DNA of 64,000 bases from Nitrospira sp. UBA5698 (GCA_002420115.1 DIHK01000066.1:247291-311290); one strand, 5' to 3'. Positions 44,513 to 53,658 are shown, counted from the first letter of the stretch. Program-made: numbers and translations. Notes: a model not told the origin generated them from the sequence alone.

Positions 44513-44635
44513 GGATGCTGAAACGGGCCATCAACTGCGTTCTCGGCTTGTGCGAATCCTCAACGTACCCCAGAGGGTACGCCTCCGGTTCGCACATTGC
44601 CTGCGGCCTTGTTGAATGGCCCGTTTGAGCATCCG
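44513..44635. repeat. Long imperfect inverted repeat element
   Basis: GGATGCTGAAACGGGCCAT at the left arm pairs with ATGGCCCGTTTGAGCATCC at the right arm. Inside are GTGCGAA...TTCGCAC and GTACCC-CAGA-GGGTAC. The 123-nt element starts 3 bp after the receptor stop. It can fold into one long hairpin and probably acts as terminator or REP-like intergenic repeat; other copies are expected elsewhere in the genome. Confidence 0.8.
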
Positions 44636-44768
44636 GTAGAGAGGGGATTTCGACCTTCGGGAGTCACGCGCGTCTTGGCGCGCCTCGCTGAGTCGGCGAA
44701 GCAGGGGGTCGAGCGTGGGCTGCTAAGAACCGTGGGCCGTTTGAGCCTCCGATCATTGATAGCGTAGA

Positions 44769-45206
44769 ATGGGGATTATGCAAAGTATTCATAGGTTACT
44801 CTGTATTGTTGTCCTGGTTTGGCCGGTTGCGCTCTATGCCGCAGTCGACGACGAAGCCACGCATGAGAGTGATCACGAAGAAGATGTGCTGGAGTTGCCT
44901 GAGGTCCATGTTCATGGATTGTCTCTCAATAAAGATCAGCAGTTAGGCCCTGTGGCTAAGTCCACTCCCTGGCCTGCTATCCCCACCTCACTTAATGGGC
45001 AAGAGATCGATGATTGGATGAAGGCACGCCTGTTGGTCTCCAAGCATGCGAAGGTCAGTGTTGTCGTATTGGAACCTTGCAAACATCGTGAGCTGACGAC
45101 GGCTGGGGTTAAGGCCCTCGGACGGTGGACATTTGAACCTCAAATGAAGGGTGATGATCCAATCGATGGTGAGCTGACGGTCCGTATCCATTTTCGAACC
45201 AGGTAG
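44769..45206 (+). CDS. Secreted TonB C-terminal-domain protein
   Basis: 145 residues (start 44769 or ATG 44778). Signal/anchor IHRLLCIVVLVWPVALYA, an acidic-His segment (ATHESDHEEDVLELPEVHVHG), then a TonB_C-like domain (ALGRWTFEPQMKGDDPIDGE; LTVRIHF). It lacks the long Pro-rich linker of true TonB. It may act as a short periplasmic TonB-like partner of the preceding receptor; the His/Glu stretch could bind metal. Confidence 0.68.
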   Translation: MGIMQSIHRLLCIVVLVWPVALYAAVDDEATHESDHEEDVLELPEVHVHGLSLNKDQQLGPVAKSTPWPAIPTSLNGQEIDDWMKARLLVSKHAKVSVVVLEPCKHRELTTAGVKALGRWTFEPQMKGDDPIDGELTVRIHFRTR

Positions 45207-45230
45207 GAAGGTCATCGGTCATGAGTCAAC

Positions 45231-45281
45231 GGTCATTGGACAGGAGTAAACAAAGTCCTGAGAATGTTTCTTTCAATGACC
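45231..45281. repeat. Nested intergenic inverted repeat
   Basis: GGTCATTG (45231-45238) and CAATGACC (45274-45281) enclose CAGGA...TCCTG. A terminator-like or dispersed repeat unit between the TonB_C gene and the PAP2 gene. Confidence 0.5.
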
Positions 45282-45303
45282 AATGACGTGTGATTGAGCA
45301 ATC

Positions 45304-45888
45304 ATGACCTTGGACGAGACCCTCTTCCTGGCCATCAACGGCTTGGCCGGCCAGTCAGCAGTCGCCGATTACGTGTTTCTGCAACTGGGAAACCGTAGCA
45401 CGCTCTACGTTCCGGGTGCCTGTGCGATCGCCTATTGGGTGTGGAGCAACTATCGTGAGGCCTTCCTGGGGGGGCCGGTTTTGGGAGCATCGGTTGGACT
45501 AGCCGATTTCTTTGGTGGGCAGCTCAAGTGGGTGTTTGAACGGGTGAGGCCCTGCCGAGCCCTCGCCGAAGCTGTGAAGATTGAGCCAAGTGGCTGTGGG
45601 GGCTTGTTCAGTTTCCCTTCGAATCACGCAACCAATACGGCAGCGATCGCGGCATTTCTCCAAGTCCTCTATCCCAAATCTGGTTGGATCAGTTGGCCGA
45701 TCGTGGCAGTCGCCGGATTTGCCCGCGTCTATGTGGGTGCTCACTATGTGACGGATGTCCTGGGGGGGTGGGTACTCGGTGGGTTACTCGGTGGCGGAGC
45801 CGCATTGGCCCTCCTTCAATGGCCGAAGTTTAGAAAACGGTCCAGTTCGGTGCGGACACCGATCCAAGAAGCGGACGGGCGATCTTAA
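45304..45888 (+). CDS. PAP2-family membrane phosphatase
   Basis: 194 residues with the three PAP2 motifs: KWVFERVRP, FSFPSNHATN and FARVYVGAHYVTDVLGG, plus about five helices. Such enzymes dephosphorylate undecaprenyl pyrophosphate or phosphatidic acid. No operon partner is clear. Confidence 0.93.
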   Translation: MTLDETLFLAINGLAGQSAVADYVFLQLGNRSTLYVPGACAIAYWVWSNYREAFLGGPVLGASVGLADFFGGQLKWVFERVRPCRALAEAVKIEPSGCGGLFSFPSNHATNTAAIAAFLQVLYPKSGWISWPIVAVAGFARVYVGAHYVTDVLGGWVLGGLLGGGAALALLQWPKFRKRSSSVRTPIQEADGRS

Positions 45889-45908
45889 GGCCGGAACCGA
45901 TCCAATCC

Positions 45909-46856
45909 TCACTCAGCACAGGCGAGAAGGGCATCACGCAGGCGATCAATATCGTATCCTCGCCCAATTAACACCAGCGCCGGTTTTGGTTCATCCAGCA
46001 GGGTGAGTGGGGAGATCGTGGCCTGTCCGGGTAACGCATATTGAAACTCCTGCAGTTCCGGTTCTTTTGCAAATCGGAAATAGCCTTTGGCCCGTTCGAG
46101 TTCCTTGGGGAGGGTCTTGATCCAGGCCAGAAAGCGTTGGCGATTGAGCGGACTCGGCAATGGGACGGTGGTGGCGATGGGATGATACGGCATTCGCTGA
46201 TGAGCCTTATGCGATTTGCTGAAGTGCACATTGGTTGGTGTGGCGGGTCTCGTCGAAGAGTGAGGGGATAGCAGATCTGCCACATTCAGTCGCGCGTGTG
46301 ATGTCTCCCACAGGCGAGCATAGGGGTTTTGTTCAAGGATCCCAGCCCGGAATCCCTCCCAGTGGCCGGGGACATAGAGGTCTCGCTTGTTCAGGATGAG
46401 TTCATCGGCACAGCGGATTGCTTGCGTGGTCACATAGGCGCTGGAATGACTTTCTTCCGTTGTGATTGGGTGGAGAAGGGCGATGACTCGTTCAAGTGTG
46501 GCCAGCCGAGCGGTATAGGCGTCCGTCACCGCATCAACGACCTCAGCTGGATCTGCCAGTCCTGAACATTCTAGAATCAACACATCCGACGCATAATCAC
46601 GAACCAGCTGGGCGACACCCCACGAGAGGTCTTCCTTCGTATCACAACAGACACAACCGCCGGCCAGATTCATGACCTGCTCGGCAAGCGTCCCGGCCCG
46701 AGGGCCATCGATACTGACCGACCCAGCCTCGTTCATGAGGACACCTGTTCGATGCCCTTGAGCCTTCCAATGCTCCAGCAGTCGCATCAGGAGCGTTGTT
46801 TTGCCGGCACCAAGCGAGCCACAGAGGATGTAGAAGGGAATGGGGGTCAAGCTCAT
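45909..46856 (-). CDS. COG0523 metallochaperone GTPase 8
   Basis: 315 residues, minus strand, outside the main island. GSLGAGKTT, MNEAGSVSIDG, AGGCVCCDTKED, LECSGLADPAEV and NKRD are intact. Closest to the protein at 12295 (313 residues, same subfamily features). A separate palindrome overlaps its likely -10 (46883-46896), so it may answer to a different regulator or metal. Confidence 0.9.
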   Translation of the reverse strand: MSLTPIPFYILCGSLGAGKTTLLMRLLEHWKAQGHRTGVLMNEAGSVSIDGPRAGTLAEQVMNLAGGCVCCDTKEDLSWGVAQLVRDYASDVLILECSGLADPAEVVDAVTDAYTARLATLERVIALLHPITTEESHSSAYVTTQAIRCADELILNKRDLYVPGHWEGFRAGILEQNPYARLWETSHARLNVADLLSPHSSTRPATPTNVHFSKSHKAHQRMPYHPIATTVPLPSPLNRQRFLAWIKTLPKELERAKGYFRFAKEPELQEFQYALPGQATISPLTLLDEPKPALVLIGRGYDIDRLRDALLACAE

Positions 46857-46882
46857 GCTTATCCGTGTTTAAACTTGACCAT

Positions 46883-46896
46883 TGTATCGTGATACA
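46883..46896 (-). promoter_or_regulatory. Palindrome TGTATC-GT-GATACA over a -10-like TACAAT
   Basis: On the minus strand TACAAT (good -10) overlaps this 14-bp palindrome about 27 bp upstream of the COG0523 gene. It is a plausible operator and differs from the TGCAA-N5-TTGCA sites. No good -35 was found. Confidence 0.5.
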
Positions 46897-47422
46897 GCGA
46901 CGACGGAAAGTGGATAGGAGAGGCTCAATCTCCGGCTACGCCTGGCTGAGGGGCACGATGTTGGCTTGCAGCCCTCCCATGTCACCACATTCTGGTGCTG
47001 GACCAGACGTGGCCGGAGAACAGGGAACTGTTACTGCGCACCACCAACCTCCCTTAGATATCATTCACATATTGCGGAAGCTAATCTTTGCAGGCAAGCA
47101 TGCCAGGTACAGAGTTGGTTGCCGCAGCTTACAAGATATCGGTCGATTTGGGGAATGCCTTGCGATCACAGTATATGCCGAACCTGCCTTGCTTAAGGCA
47201 AGTGTAATAGTGTAATCGACATTTCGACCGTGAGTTTCTCTGTGTCAGATGTTATGCAATTGTTTGTGACTATGGTAGAAAAGAATGAGGGTGTGCGTGA
47301 GTTGAGTGGCGGCTTGTCAACGAGTGAGTGTGGTGACGGAGATCTGCTGTTCTTCGATACTGCATACCCGGGCTCGATTCGAGTGTGAGAGGCGATTTGA
47401 GTCTGACAATCTGGGAGGACAC
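46897..47422. other. Non-coding gap of about 525 bp
   Basis: Apart from the palindrome next to the COG0523 gene no feature was recognised. Short ORFs here lack ribosome binding sites and have shadow-like composition. Confidence 0.5.
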
Positions 47423-47602
47423 ATGATCACCTGGTGGCTGCTTGGCGGGCTTGTAACAATGGTGGCCGGAGTTGTTTTATACCGAGAGTGGAAGATTCGC
47501 CGTCCACCCATGTCTGGGTCTGTTTCCGTGATGACAAAGACAACAGATGGCCAGTTGCTTCAGTTTCTAGTACGACCCACCAGGAAGATCGGCAGGGAGT
47601 AG
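47423..47602 (+). CDS. Small single-helix membrane protein
   Basis: 59 residues from ATG 47423 with GGGAGGAC upstream. One N-terminal membrane segment (WWLLGGLVTMVAGVVLY), then a cytoplasmic part (REWKIRRPPMSGSVSVM...). Upstream in-frame starts lack a ribosome binding site. Unknown function. Confidence 0.6.
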   Translation: MITWWLLGGLVTMVAGVVLYREWKIRRPPMSGSVSVMTKTTDGQLLQFLVRPTRKIGRE

Positions 47603-47690
47603 GCGGCTGGACGTATGAATCACTGTGTGGGGAAAACGGCCTATCCTTTCATATAGCGTCGTATCCTTGTGCGAAGCACAGGCTAGGCTG

Positions 47691-48389
47691 TTACCACCAA
47701 GACCACTCCTTGGTTACTAAGACGTGTATCCCAAGGGCAAAGTTAGTGATGGCATGTGCACCAATGCAGGTCCAAAGATTCTTGGTCTGTACCAGGAGGA
47801 GTCCATAGACGGTTCCGGCCATCATCCCAGCCAACCAAAGATCGTGTTCCACTCCGAAGAGTGCGATGACTGCAAGGAATGAGAACGGTGTGAAGGTTCC
47901 GATGGGGATCGTCTCAAATCGCGCTGAAATCAGATACCGCGACACAAATGATCGCCAGAATAGCTCTTCCATAATTGGAACAACGATGGCCGCCCCACAG
48001 AGACGAAACGCGGCCAGTAAATAGCCGGAGGCTCCGTCAGCTGCAAATGGGTTGTAGCCTGACGAAGGTGCTCCCTGCATTGCCCATGACCAATCCATCC
48101 TGACCCAGGCTAAATAAACCAGGATCCCGGCCATCGTGGTCAATATCAGATGTCGGACTGGCAGGTTGGGTGGCCACTGGAGTTCATCGTACTGACTCCA
48201 GAACCAGGCCAGGGCAGCAGCAACGACCAGTGTCTTGATCGGATATAGCCATAAGCGAATAGTATCTCCTGAGAGAAGCGGCCATCCGGTACTCGGCTCC
48301 AGCCATCCGACCATCTGGGTCATTAAAAGAAATACGGCGTACAGTCCAAATGGAACAATCCGAGCCGCCATAATTTGGGCATGCCTCAA
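47691..48389 (-). CDS. CPBP/CAAX prenyl protease-related membrane protein
   Basis: 232 residues, about seven helices, with the CPBP motifs MEELFWRSF (EExxxR), FGVEHDLWLAG and HAITNFALG. The family is an intramembrane metalloprotease; one subgroup is tied to exosortase/PEP-CTERM systems. The VPxPA-CTERM protein at 38805 supports that link in this organism, though the two genes are 8 kb apart. Confidence 0.85.
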   Translation of the reverse strand: MRHAQIMAARIVPFGLYAVFLLMTQMVGWLEPSTGWPLLSGDTIRLWLYPIKTLVVAAALAWFWSQYDELQWPPNLPVRHLILTTMAGILVYLAWVRMDWSWAMQGAPSSGYNPFAADGASGYLLAAFRLCGAAIVVPIMEELFWRSFVSRYLISARFETIPIGTFTPFSFLAVIALFGVEHDLWLAGMMAGTVYGLLLVQTKNLWTCIGAHAITNFALGIHVLVTKEWSWW

Positions 48390-48689
48390 ATAGAAGGTGT
48401 TTATAAATGTAAATACTTAGTATATAAATGAAATACTATGGCTTAGGGGGTGTCGAAATTGCAAGAGACGTGATCCGTGGTAGGGAGCACGTGGTTTAAT
48501 GCTGGCTTCTGCGATGGGTAATCGTTAGCTGTTATTTATGGCGCGTGGGGATATCGCAGAAGGTGTCTCTCTCAGGCTGATCACCGAGTGCTCAGGTGGC
48601 CCAGCTGTTCTTTGGTAGTAAAGTATGTCTGGGGCAAATAGCCGCGAGCACGGTCTTGTCAGCTTGGAAGGGCGCGTGAAGGAATTGGC
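48390..48689. other. AT-rich promoter region, about 300 bp
   Basis: The part next to the CAAX-protease gene (48400-48440) is strikingly AT-rich and contains ATACTTAGTAT (48413-48423) and a minus-strand TATACT suited as -10. The remainder shows nothing recognisable. Confidence 0.5.
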
Positions 48690-48971
48690 TCAGGACTTCA
48701 GATGTTGAATTCGTTTGATCGAGCAGTAGAGGGCATAGCCTTGGGCGACCATTCCGGTTACCAGTAATCCAAGTGCGGTCTGAAGCCAGTGAGATTCAGG
48801 ATGATCGAGACCATACATTCCAATTACGAACCCCAGTGCGATGGCAACAATCCCGACCGACCGTGCGACGATGGCGCTCAGCCGCCAGTTTTTCGGGGAA
48901 GGGGTGTTAGAGGACTGCATGGACTCATGGTACTCGTCGTTTGATCGAAGATCAATTTCAGGTTGCGGCAT
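48690..48971 (-). CDS. Small two-helix membrane protein
   Basis: 93 residues with membrane segments SVGIVAIALGFVIGMYGL and LQTALGLLVTGMVAQGYALY. A charged N-terminal stretch of about 30 residues faces the cytoplasm. Starts 9 bp after the lipoprotein gene upstream, probably co-transcribed. No family recognised. Confidence 0.6.
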   Translation of the reverse strand: MPQPEIDLRSNDEYHESMQSSNTPSPKNWRLSAIVARSVGIVAIALGFVIGMYGLDHPESHWLQTALGLLVTGMVAQGYALYCSIKRIQHLKS

Positions 48972-48980
48972 GGTCGTCCC

Positions 48981-49913
48981 TTACTGCTCGTAACAGTTCT
49001 TTGCTGGATCATCAGAGGGCGAGTTGGCCGCGCAGCTGGGACCCATGGGTCGCGGGACTCTGACGTATCCTCCCACTGTATAATTCTTTTTTAACATCTC
49101 AATGTGTAGCTCATGGCAGGATCCTGAACATCCCGTTGACGTTGGCAAGGGGTTGTCTAGGGCCATGGATTTCCCCCCGACCGGGATAAAGCGGGGATAG
49201 GTAATGGTTGTTGAGCCGAAAGAGAGTTGCCCCTGATGAGCGGACTGCTCAACACGGGTGGTAAATGTTGGGCGAGGCCGAGTTGGTCTCAATACTGTGG
49301 CCCATGTGGGATCGTCAGGGGCGTAGAGGAAAGCATTATTGCCACGATGACAAGTGGTACAGCTGACGGTGCCTGGAGCAAACCCCTGAATGGGATCGCG
49401 GAGGGAGGCGATGGAGATTTCGGTAGTCGCAGGTGTCCAGTTTGATTGTGCGGAGTCTGGTTCGTTCTCCCAAAAACAGGCGTGTCCGGTCGTGGCGCTT
49501 TGGCAAATGATTTGAAATGATCCTCCATTCCTCCCGAGTGCGATGCAGGCACCCCTTCCCTGAGTTGGCGCATAGGACCAGACGCTCGCGAATGAGGTTG
49601 CGTCAACCGGAGTCTGTTCCAGACTATTTGACGTCAGTAGTATGGTTTTGAGATCGCCGTGACTCACCCATTCCGAGGAAGATCGTTTCCAGTCAGGCGG
49701 AATTGGGACGTCGTTTGTACGGCATGTTTCTATGTAGTTGCGTTCGTTGGAGACAGGTGTGCTTGTTACCTGCGTAGGAGGAATCGGGGGTTGAGAAGAT
49801 GTTCGTTCTGTGGCTGGTCCTTTTGCCGAGCAGCCTGCAAGACTTGCACAAACCAAAGCCATGCCACACAAGTTGAGAACCCTCGCCGGTATTCCGTGCT
49901 CCCAAGGCCTCAT
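48981..49913 (-). CDS. Haem-binding lipoprotein (c-type cytochrome-like)
   Basis: 310 residues. Lipobox SLAGCSAK gives a lipid-anchored envelope protein. CTTCHRG is a canonical CxxCH haem-c motif; TGCSGSCHELH about 90 residues later is a CxxxCH variant. The long part between them is Ser/Thr/Pro rich. An electron-transfer or haem-sensing role in the periplasm is likely, but the partner is unknown. Confidence 0.72.
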   Translation of the reverse strand: MRPWEHGIPARVLNLCGMALVCASLAGCSAKGPATERTSSQPPIPPTQVTSTPVSNERNYIETCRTNDVPIPPDWKRSSSEWVSHGDLKTILLTSNSLEQTPVDATSFASVWSYAPTQGRGACIALGRNGGSFQIICQSATTGHACFWENEPDSAQSNWTPATTEISIASLRDPIQGFAPGTVSCTTCHRGNNAFLYAPDDPTWATVLRPTRPRPTFTTRVEQSAHQGQLSFGSTTITYPRFIPVGGKSMALDNPLPTSTGCSGSCHELHIEMLKKNYTVGGYVRVPRPMGPSCAANSPSDDPAKNCYEQ

Positions 49914-50111
49914 CTTTCACACCTCCGATCTGGCTGTCTATGGGCAATGTATCCGCTGAAACTTTGTAGAATGTGAGAATCTGCTCATCGGCTGTCACCG
50001 AGTCGTATACGCAAGGAGGTCAAGCATCTGGAAGCGCTGATCAATGCCCACTTCCGCGAGAGCGCCGTTTTGTTTTCCCGTGCCTTGAGGGCTGCTCGGT
50101 CAAAACCTCAA

Positions 50112-50675
50112 TCAATCGGCCCTTCCTTGGGAACCTGACGTTGAGCGTCTGCGTTGTTGAGAAAGGGTTTCTCTCTTGGTTCGGAAAAACTCCTGCAAGA
50201 GTCCTCGACTCTCCTCCTCACGTAGGCCTCCGGTTACCTGTACTCGATGGTTGAAGCGGCGCTCCGAGGGAATATCGAGGATTGAGCCACAGGCTCCAGC
50301 CTTGGGATCCCAGGCGCCAAACACGAGTCTTGCGATACGTGCTTGCACAATGGCTCCGGCACACATCGGACAGGGTTCCAACGTGACGTAGAGTGTGGTG
50401 TCGGTAAGGCGCCACGTCTTCAATTGTTCTGCAGCTTTTCTGATGATGAGGATCTCGGCATGCGCCGTCGGATCCTGCGAGATCTCCCGATAGTTATGAG
50501 CAGCCGCGATCACATGGTTGTCAGACACCAACACGGCGCCTATTGGGACTTCTCCGACAAGGGGAGCACGTCGAGCCTGTTGAAGCGCCAGCTCCATGAA
50601 ATGGGAATCACTATTGCCTGGTTGTATCGGTGGAGATGATGGAGAGCTTGTGACGGTCACAAGCCATGCTAGCAC
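50112..50675 (-). CDS. tadA: tRNA-specific adenosine deaminase
   Basis: 187 residues from GTG 50675; a start at an internal ATG (MELALQQARRAPLVGEVPIG) is also possible. Zinc deaminase motifs TAHAEILIIRKA and LEPCPMCAGAIVQ are intact. The enzyme makes inosine at the wobble base of tRNA-Arg. The extra C-terminal basic tail is longer than usual. Confidence 0.94.
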   Translation of the reverse strand: MLAWLVTVTSSPSSPPIQPGNSDSHFMELALQQARRAPLVGEVPIGAVLVSDNHVIAAAHNYREISQDPTAHAEILIIRKAAEQLKTWRLTDTTLYVTLEPCPMCAGAIVQARIARLVFGAWDPKAGACGSILDIPSERRFNHRVQVTGGLREEESRGLLQEFFRTKRETLSQQRRRSTSGSQGRAD

Positions 50676-50733
50676 AGGAGCCGGAGAGAGGGACAGGAGC
50701 GCAGAATTTGTAAAGGAGTGTTGCCCGGTACTC

Positions 50734-51387
50734 TTACGGTAAGGCTGTTGGTCTTGTACGTTGTGGCGGGAGGTGGCTTTTCAGATCATCCAACTCGGCT
50801 TCGCGCTGGATCAATTGATCTTTCATCTCCGCCAGTTCTGCGAGACGCCGCTGCAGTTCTTCCTGCGTCTGGGCAAGAGACGCTTCCCGCTCTTTAAGTT
50901 GTTGCTGGAGGGTGGTCAGTTTGGCCTGCGCCTCATCCGATTGTGCCTGGAGTTCAGCGAGTCTGTTCGCGGGGGCTGGTTCTTGAGGGGAGGAATTCCA
51001 ACCCAAGAATGCCAAAATACCGAGGACCACGAGGAACACCATGCTGAGTATCCACCCAAACGATGGTGCGGAGGTTGTAGAGGGTGGGAAGAGGTGATTC
51101 ATCCATTCACCGGGCTCAAGGCTCGGTTTGGCGGGTGAATCGAGAGCCTCCTCCGTTGATTGAGGCATGGTGCGAGCACCCATGATCTTTGCCTTTAGAT
51201 GCCGGGGGGGAGGGACAAGCGTGAGTTCAAAGGGAAGCGCCACCGCGACCGACTGATACTCCTTCAAGATAGTACGGCAAGGGGCACATCCCGAAAGCAG
51301 ATGGGCCTCCAGAGCTTGCCGTTCGGTCTTTTCGAGCGCGCCGATCGCATAGAAAGGAACGGTGTCTTCGAGATCTTGGTGTGTCAT
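50734..51387 (-). CDS. Membrane anti-sigma factor with coiled coil
   Basis: 217 residues. N-terminal anti-sigma domain with EAHLLSGCAPCRTILKEYQS (H-x4-C-x2-C zinc-like motif), one membrane helix (SFGWILSMVFLVVLGILAF), then a roughly 70-residue coiled coil (LAELQAQSDEAQAKLTTLQQ...). Overlaps the sigma-factor gene by 4 bp. It should hold the sigma factor at the membrane; the coiled coil probably faces the periplasm and senses or multimerises. Confidence 0.88.
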   Translation of the reverse strand: MTHQDLEDTVPFYAIGALEKTERQALEAHLLSGCAPCRTILKEYQSVAVALPFELTLVPPPRHLKAKIMGARTMPQSTEEALDSPAKPSLEPGEWMNHLFPPSTTSAPSFGWILSMVFLVVLGILAFLGWNSSPQEPAPANRLAELQAQSDEAQAKLTTLQQQLKEREASLAQTQEELQRRLAELAEMKDQLIQREAELDDLKSHLPPQRTRPTALP

Positions 51388-51974
51388 GCCGAAAGATCTT
51401 GCTCCCAGTAGGTGTGTAGGGACTTATGCAGTTGCGACATGCCGAGCTTGAGGCGCGTGATTACCGCGTCGAGCGGCTGATTGAGTCGCGTTGCAATCTC
51501 CGCTGGAAGGAGGCCCTCGTAGTATGCCAGTTCGATCGCCTGTCGATGCGCCTTCGGCAGATCTTCGAGTGTCTTGCTGATCACGGTCCGAAGTGCTTGG
51601 TCCGCTGGACTCTCAAATTGGCCAGGTAGGGCGGCAGACTCGGTGCCGTCTGTTGGCAAGGTCTGACGGCGCAGTTGAGGGTCGGAGGCTCGTAGTCGAT
51701 CGATGGCTCGACTGCGGGTGAGTGTGATAAGCCAGGCGATCGGTGTGCCACGTCCGACGTCATAGCGAACAACTCGTTTCCAGATATCGACATAAACTTC
51801 CTGCAGGATGTCTGCGGCTTCCTCTCGACGGCCGAGTATCCTCAACGCTAAGCTGAAGAGGATGGTGCTCGATTGATCGTAGAGTTGGGTGAAGGCATGG
51901 TTGTCCCCCTTGCCGGCTCGAATGGCGACTTTTGGGTCAATCGTTGACGCGGTGTGCTGAGCGACAGTGTCCAT
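51384..51974 (-). CDS. ECF RNA polymerase sigma factor
   Basis: 196 residues from ATG 51974; longer in-frame starts are unlikely. Region 2 (FSLALRILGRREEAADILQE; VYVDIWKRV) and region 4 (AIELAYYEGLLPAEIATRLN; VITRLKLGMSQLHKSL) are clear. Belongs to the SigK/RpoE-like group paired with membrane anti-sigmas. Targets unknown. Confidence 0.93.
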   Translation of the reverse strand: MDTVAQHTASTIDPKVAIRAGKGDNHAFTQLYDQSSTILFSLALRILGRREEAADILQEVYVDIWKRVVRYDVGRGTPIAWLITLTRSRAIDRLRASDPQLRRQTLPTDGTESAALPGQFESPADQALRTVISKTLEDLPKAHRQAIELAYYEGLLPAEIATRLNQPLDAVITRLKLGMSQLHKSLHTYWEQDLSA

Positions 51975-52278
51975 AGAACGATAATGATCTGGAGTAGGGC
52001 GACGATCTATCAACCGGTCACAACTATAGCACTCTGAATCTTCCGCAAGAAGAAAACGCGCAAAAGAATATCGACTCCCACAAGCTTGAAAATGGAATAG
52101 TTGTTGATTTCCATGGAGGCTATTCCATTGCGGATCTATCAGTGTGGAGGGGCTCTTACACGATCCGACCGCGTTCATGGCGAAAGCCGATATGGCCAGT
52201 GCTGGGGTGAGAAGGCGACGTCCCACACGAGCAGTCCTCTGAGGGAGCTGTCAGCGTATGAGGGGGACAAACGTACCG
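51975..52278. other. Non-coding gap of about 300 bp
   Basis: Upstream region of the sigma-factor gene. No ORF with support. No strong palindrome noticed; an autoregulated ECF promoter may lie here but no consensus can be assigned. Confidence 0.45.
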
Positions 52279-53373
52279 TCAACTTCGATTGGGCTGGAAG
52301 TATGGCACTAGAATGGCTGCTGCTTCGTGTGCGCCATTGGGTTCTGGAGGTGGAGTTGTCGTGGGGAGCTTGATGGCGTTCTCCAGCGTAGCGGCCCATT
52401 GGCCCTTCATGAAGTCGTCCATGGAAAGCTCGATCCCTTTCCCATAGCGGTGCAGATAATCCACGAGAGATTGTTCGTCTCCGAAGTTGTGTCGACGAAC
52501 GTACACCGTCGGGACTTGTAAGGCGACGGCTTCGACCACAGTTCCATAGCCTGGCTTGGTCAGGATGACATCGACTGAGGCCAGTAGTGTGCTGAATGAA
52601 AATGGAAGAATTCTCGTTGAGATGAATCGTGTGCTTGTTGAGGGTACCGTTCCGTCGAAGAGAAATCGATAGCCAGTCAGTTCTTCCAATTTGTCGAAGG
52701 GAAGCGAGTTCAGGGGAACTCCTCCGAATCCGACAAGCACGATTCGCTCGTCAGGGGCGAGAGCGAGTCTGGTGGTCAGTTGCTCACGAGCTGATGCGGC
52801 TGGTTCGGCGATCGGTCCGATAGAGATACCTTGAGAAAAGCTCTTTATGGGAGGGGCTGGTGTGATCAGGAGAGCAGCGTCGGCCTGATCATAGGCCTGT
52901 CGAATCGATTGGGTAATTGTCAATCTGTCGATTGAGGGAGGAGCCTCGTATTCAGACAGGATGAGGTCCCACGTAAGACTCGCGAGTGCGATCGAAGGAA
53001 TCCCCGCAGCCTTTCCAGCAGCAAGGGCAAGGTATGGCGTATCAGCCAAGACGATCTTTGGGGCGGCGGCACGCATGGCGTCGACCTCCGTCTGAAGCCT
53101 ATCACTCCAGGTGCGATGGAATCGATCATGCTCATACCACGTTGCGGCTACATTGATTGTGATAGGTCCACTTTGAACGCAACCGACGTCTTGTTGGACG
53201 GGACTGATTTCCCATGGAACCTTGAGTCGATCGACAAAGAATGTTGAAGGAACGGTCGTGCGTAGGAGCACTCGGAGGTCCGGAACAAGACCACCTAAGG
53301 CATTGAGTACCGGCACCACCTGGGCGGCGTGACCGAATCCGTGCGCAGAGATGGCTGCCCAGATCAGCGGCAT
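52279..53373 (-). CDS. Glycosyltransferase, MurG/UGT-like fold
   Basis: 364 residues with a GT-B fold pattern: SAHGFGHAAQVVPVLNALGG at the N-terminus and VILTKPGYGTVVEAVALQVP, YVRRHNFGDEQSLVDYLHRY near the C-terminus for the donor site. Substrates cannot be deduced. No clear operon partner; the small genes at 53425 and 53659 lie upstream on the same strand. Confidence 0.85.
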   Translation of the reverse strand: MPLIWAAISAHGFGHAAQVVPVLNALGGLVPDLRVLLRTTVPSTFFVDRLKVPWEISPVQQDVGCVQSGPITINVAATWYEHDRFHRTWSDRLQTEVDAMRAAAPKIVLADTPYLALAAGKAAGIPSIALASLTWDLILSEYEAPPSIDRLTITQSIRQAYDQADAALLITPAPPIKSFSQGISIGPIAEPAASAREQLTTRLALAPDERIVLVGFGGVPLNSLPFDKLEELTGYRFLFDGTVPSTSTRFISTRILPFSFSTLLASVDVILTKPGYGTVVEAVALQVPTVYVRRHNFGDEQSLVDYLHRYGKGIELSMDDFMKGQWAATLENAIKLPTTTPPPEPNGAHEAAAILVPYFQPNRS

Positions 53374-53424
53374 AGAAAAGGATGCATGCAGGTCATGAGA
53401 GACGTCCAGTGAGGGCGGATGTCC

Positions 53425-53625
53425 TCAACTATTGGAGTGGTCCGATTCCATGGGGGCGATGTTGTACATCAGCTCAAGGTCAAACTCGTCAACCAATTCA
53501 TTGAAGGCTCGGGCTCCGAGATCTGAGCGAACCTCTGCCATCACCAAATCAATGGCGGGTGCGGCATGCTGACCATATTGTGCAACAGCGGAGTCAATTC
53601 TTTTCCTGGCATCGTCGAGGTTCAC
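53425..53625 (-). CDS. Small acidic protein of unknown function
   Basis: 66 residues (MNLDDARKRIDSAVAQYGQH...). Helical and acidic, with no known domain. Lies between a TPR gene and a glycosyltransferase on the same strand, GGAGG-like site upstream. Not recognised. Confidence 0.55.
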   Translation of the reverse strand: MNLDDARKRIDSAVAQYGQHAAPAIDLVMAEVRSDLGARAFNELVDEFDLELMYNIAPMESDHSNS

Positions 53626-53658
53626 GGACGGTTTCCTCCATGTGGGGTTGCGGCAGAG

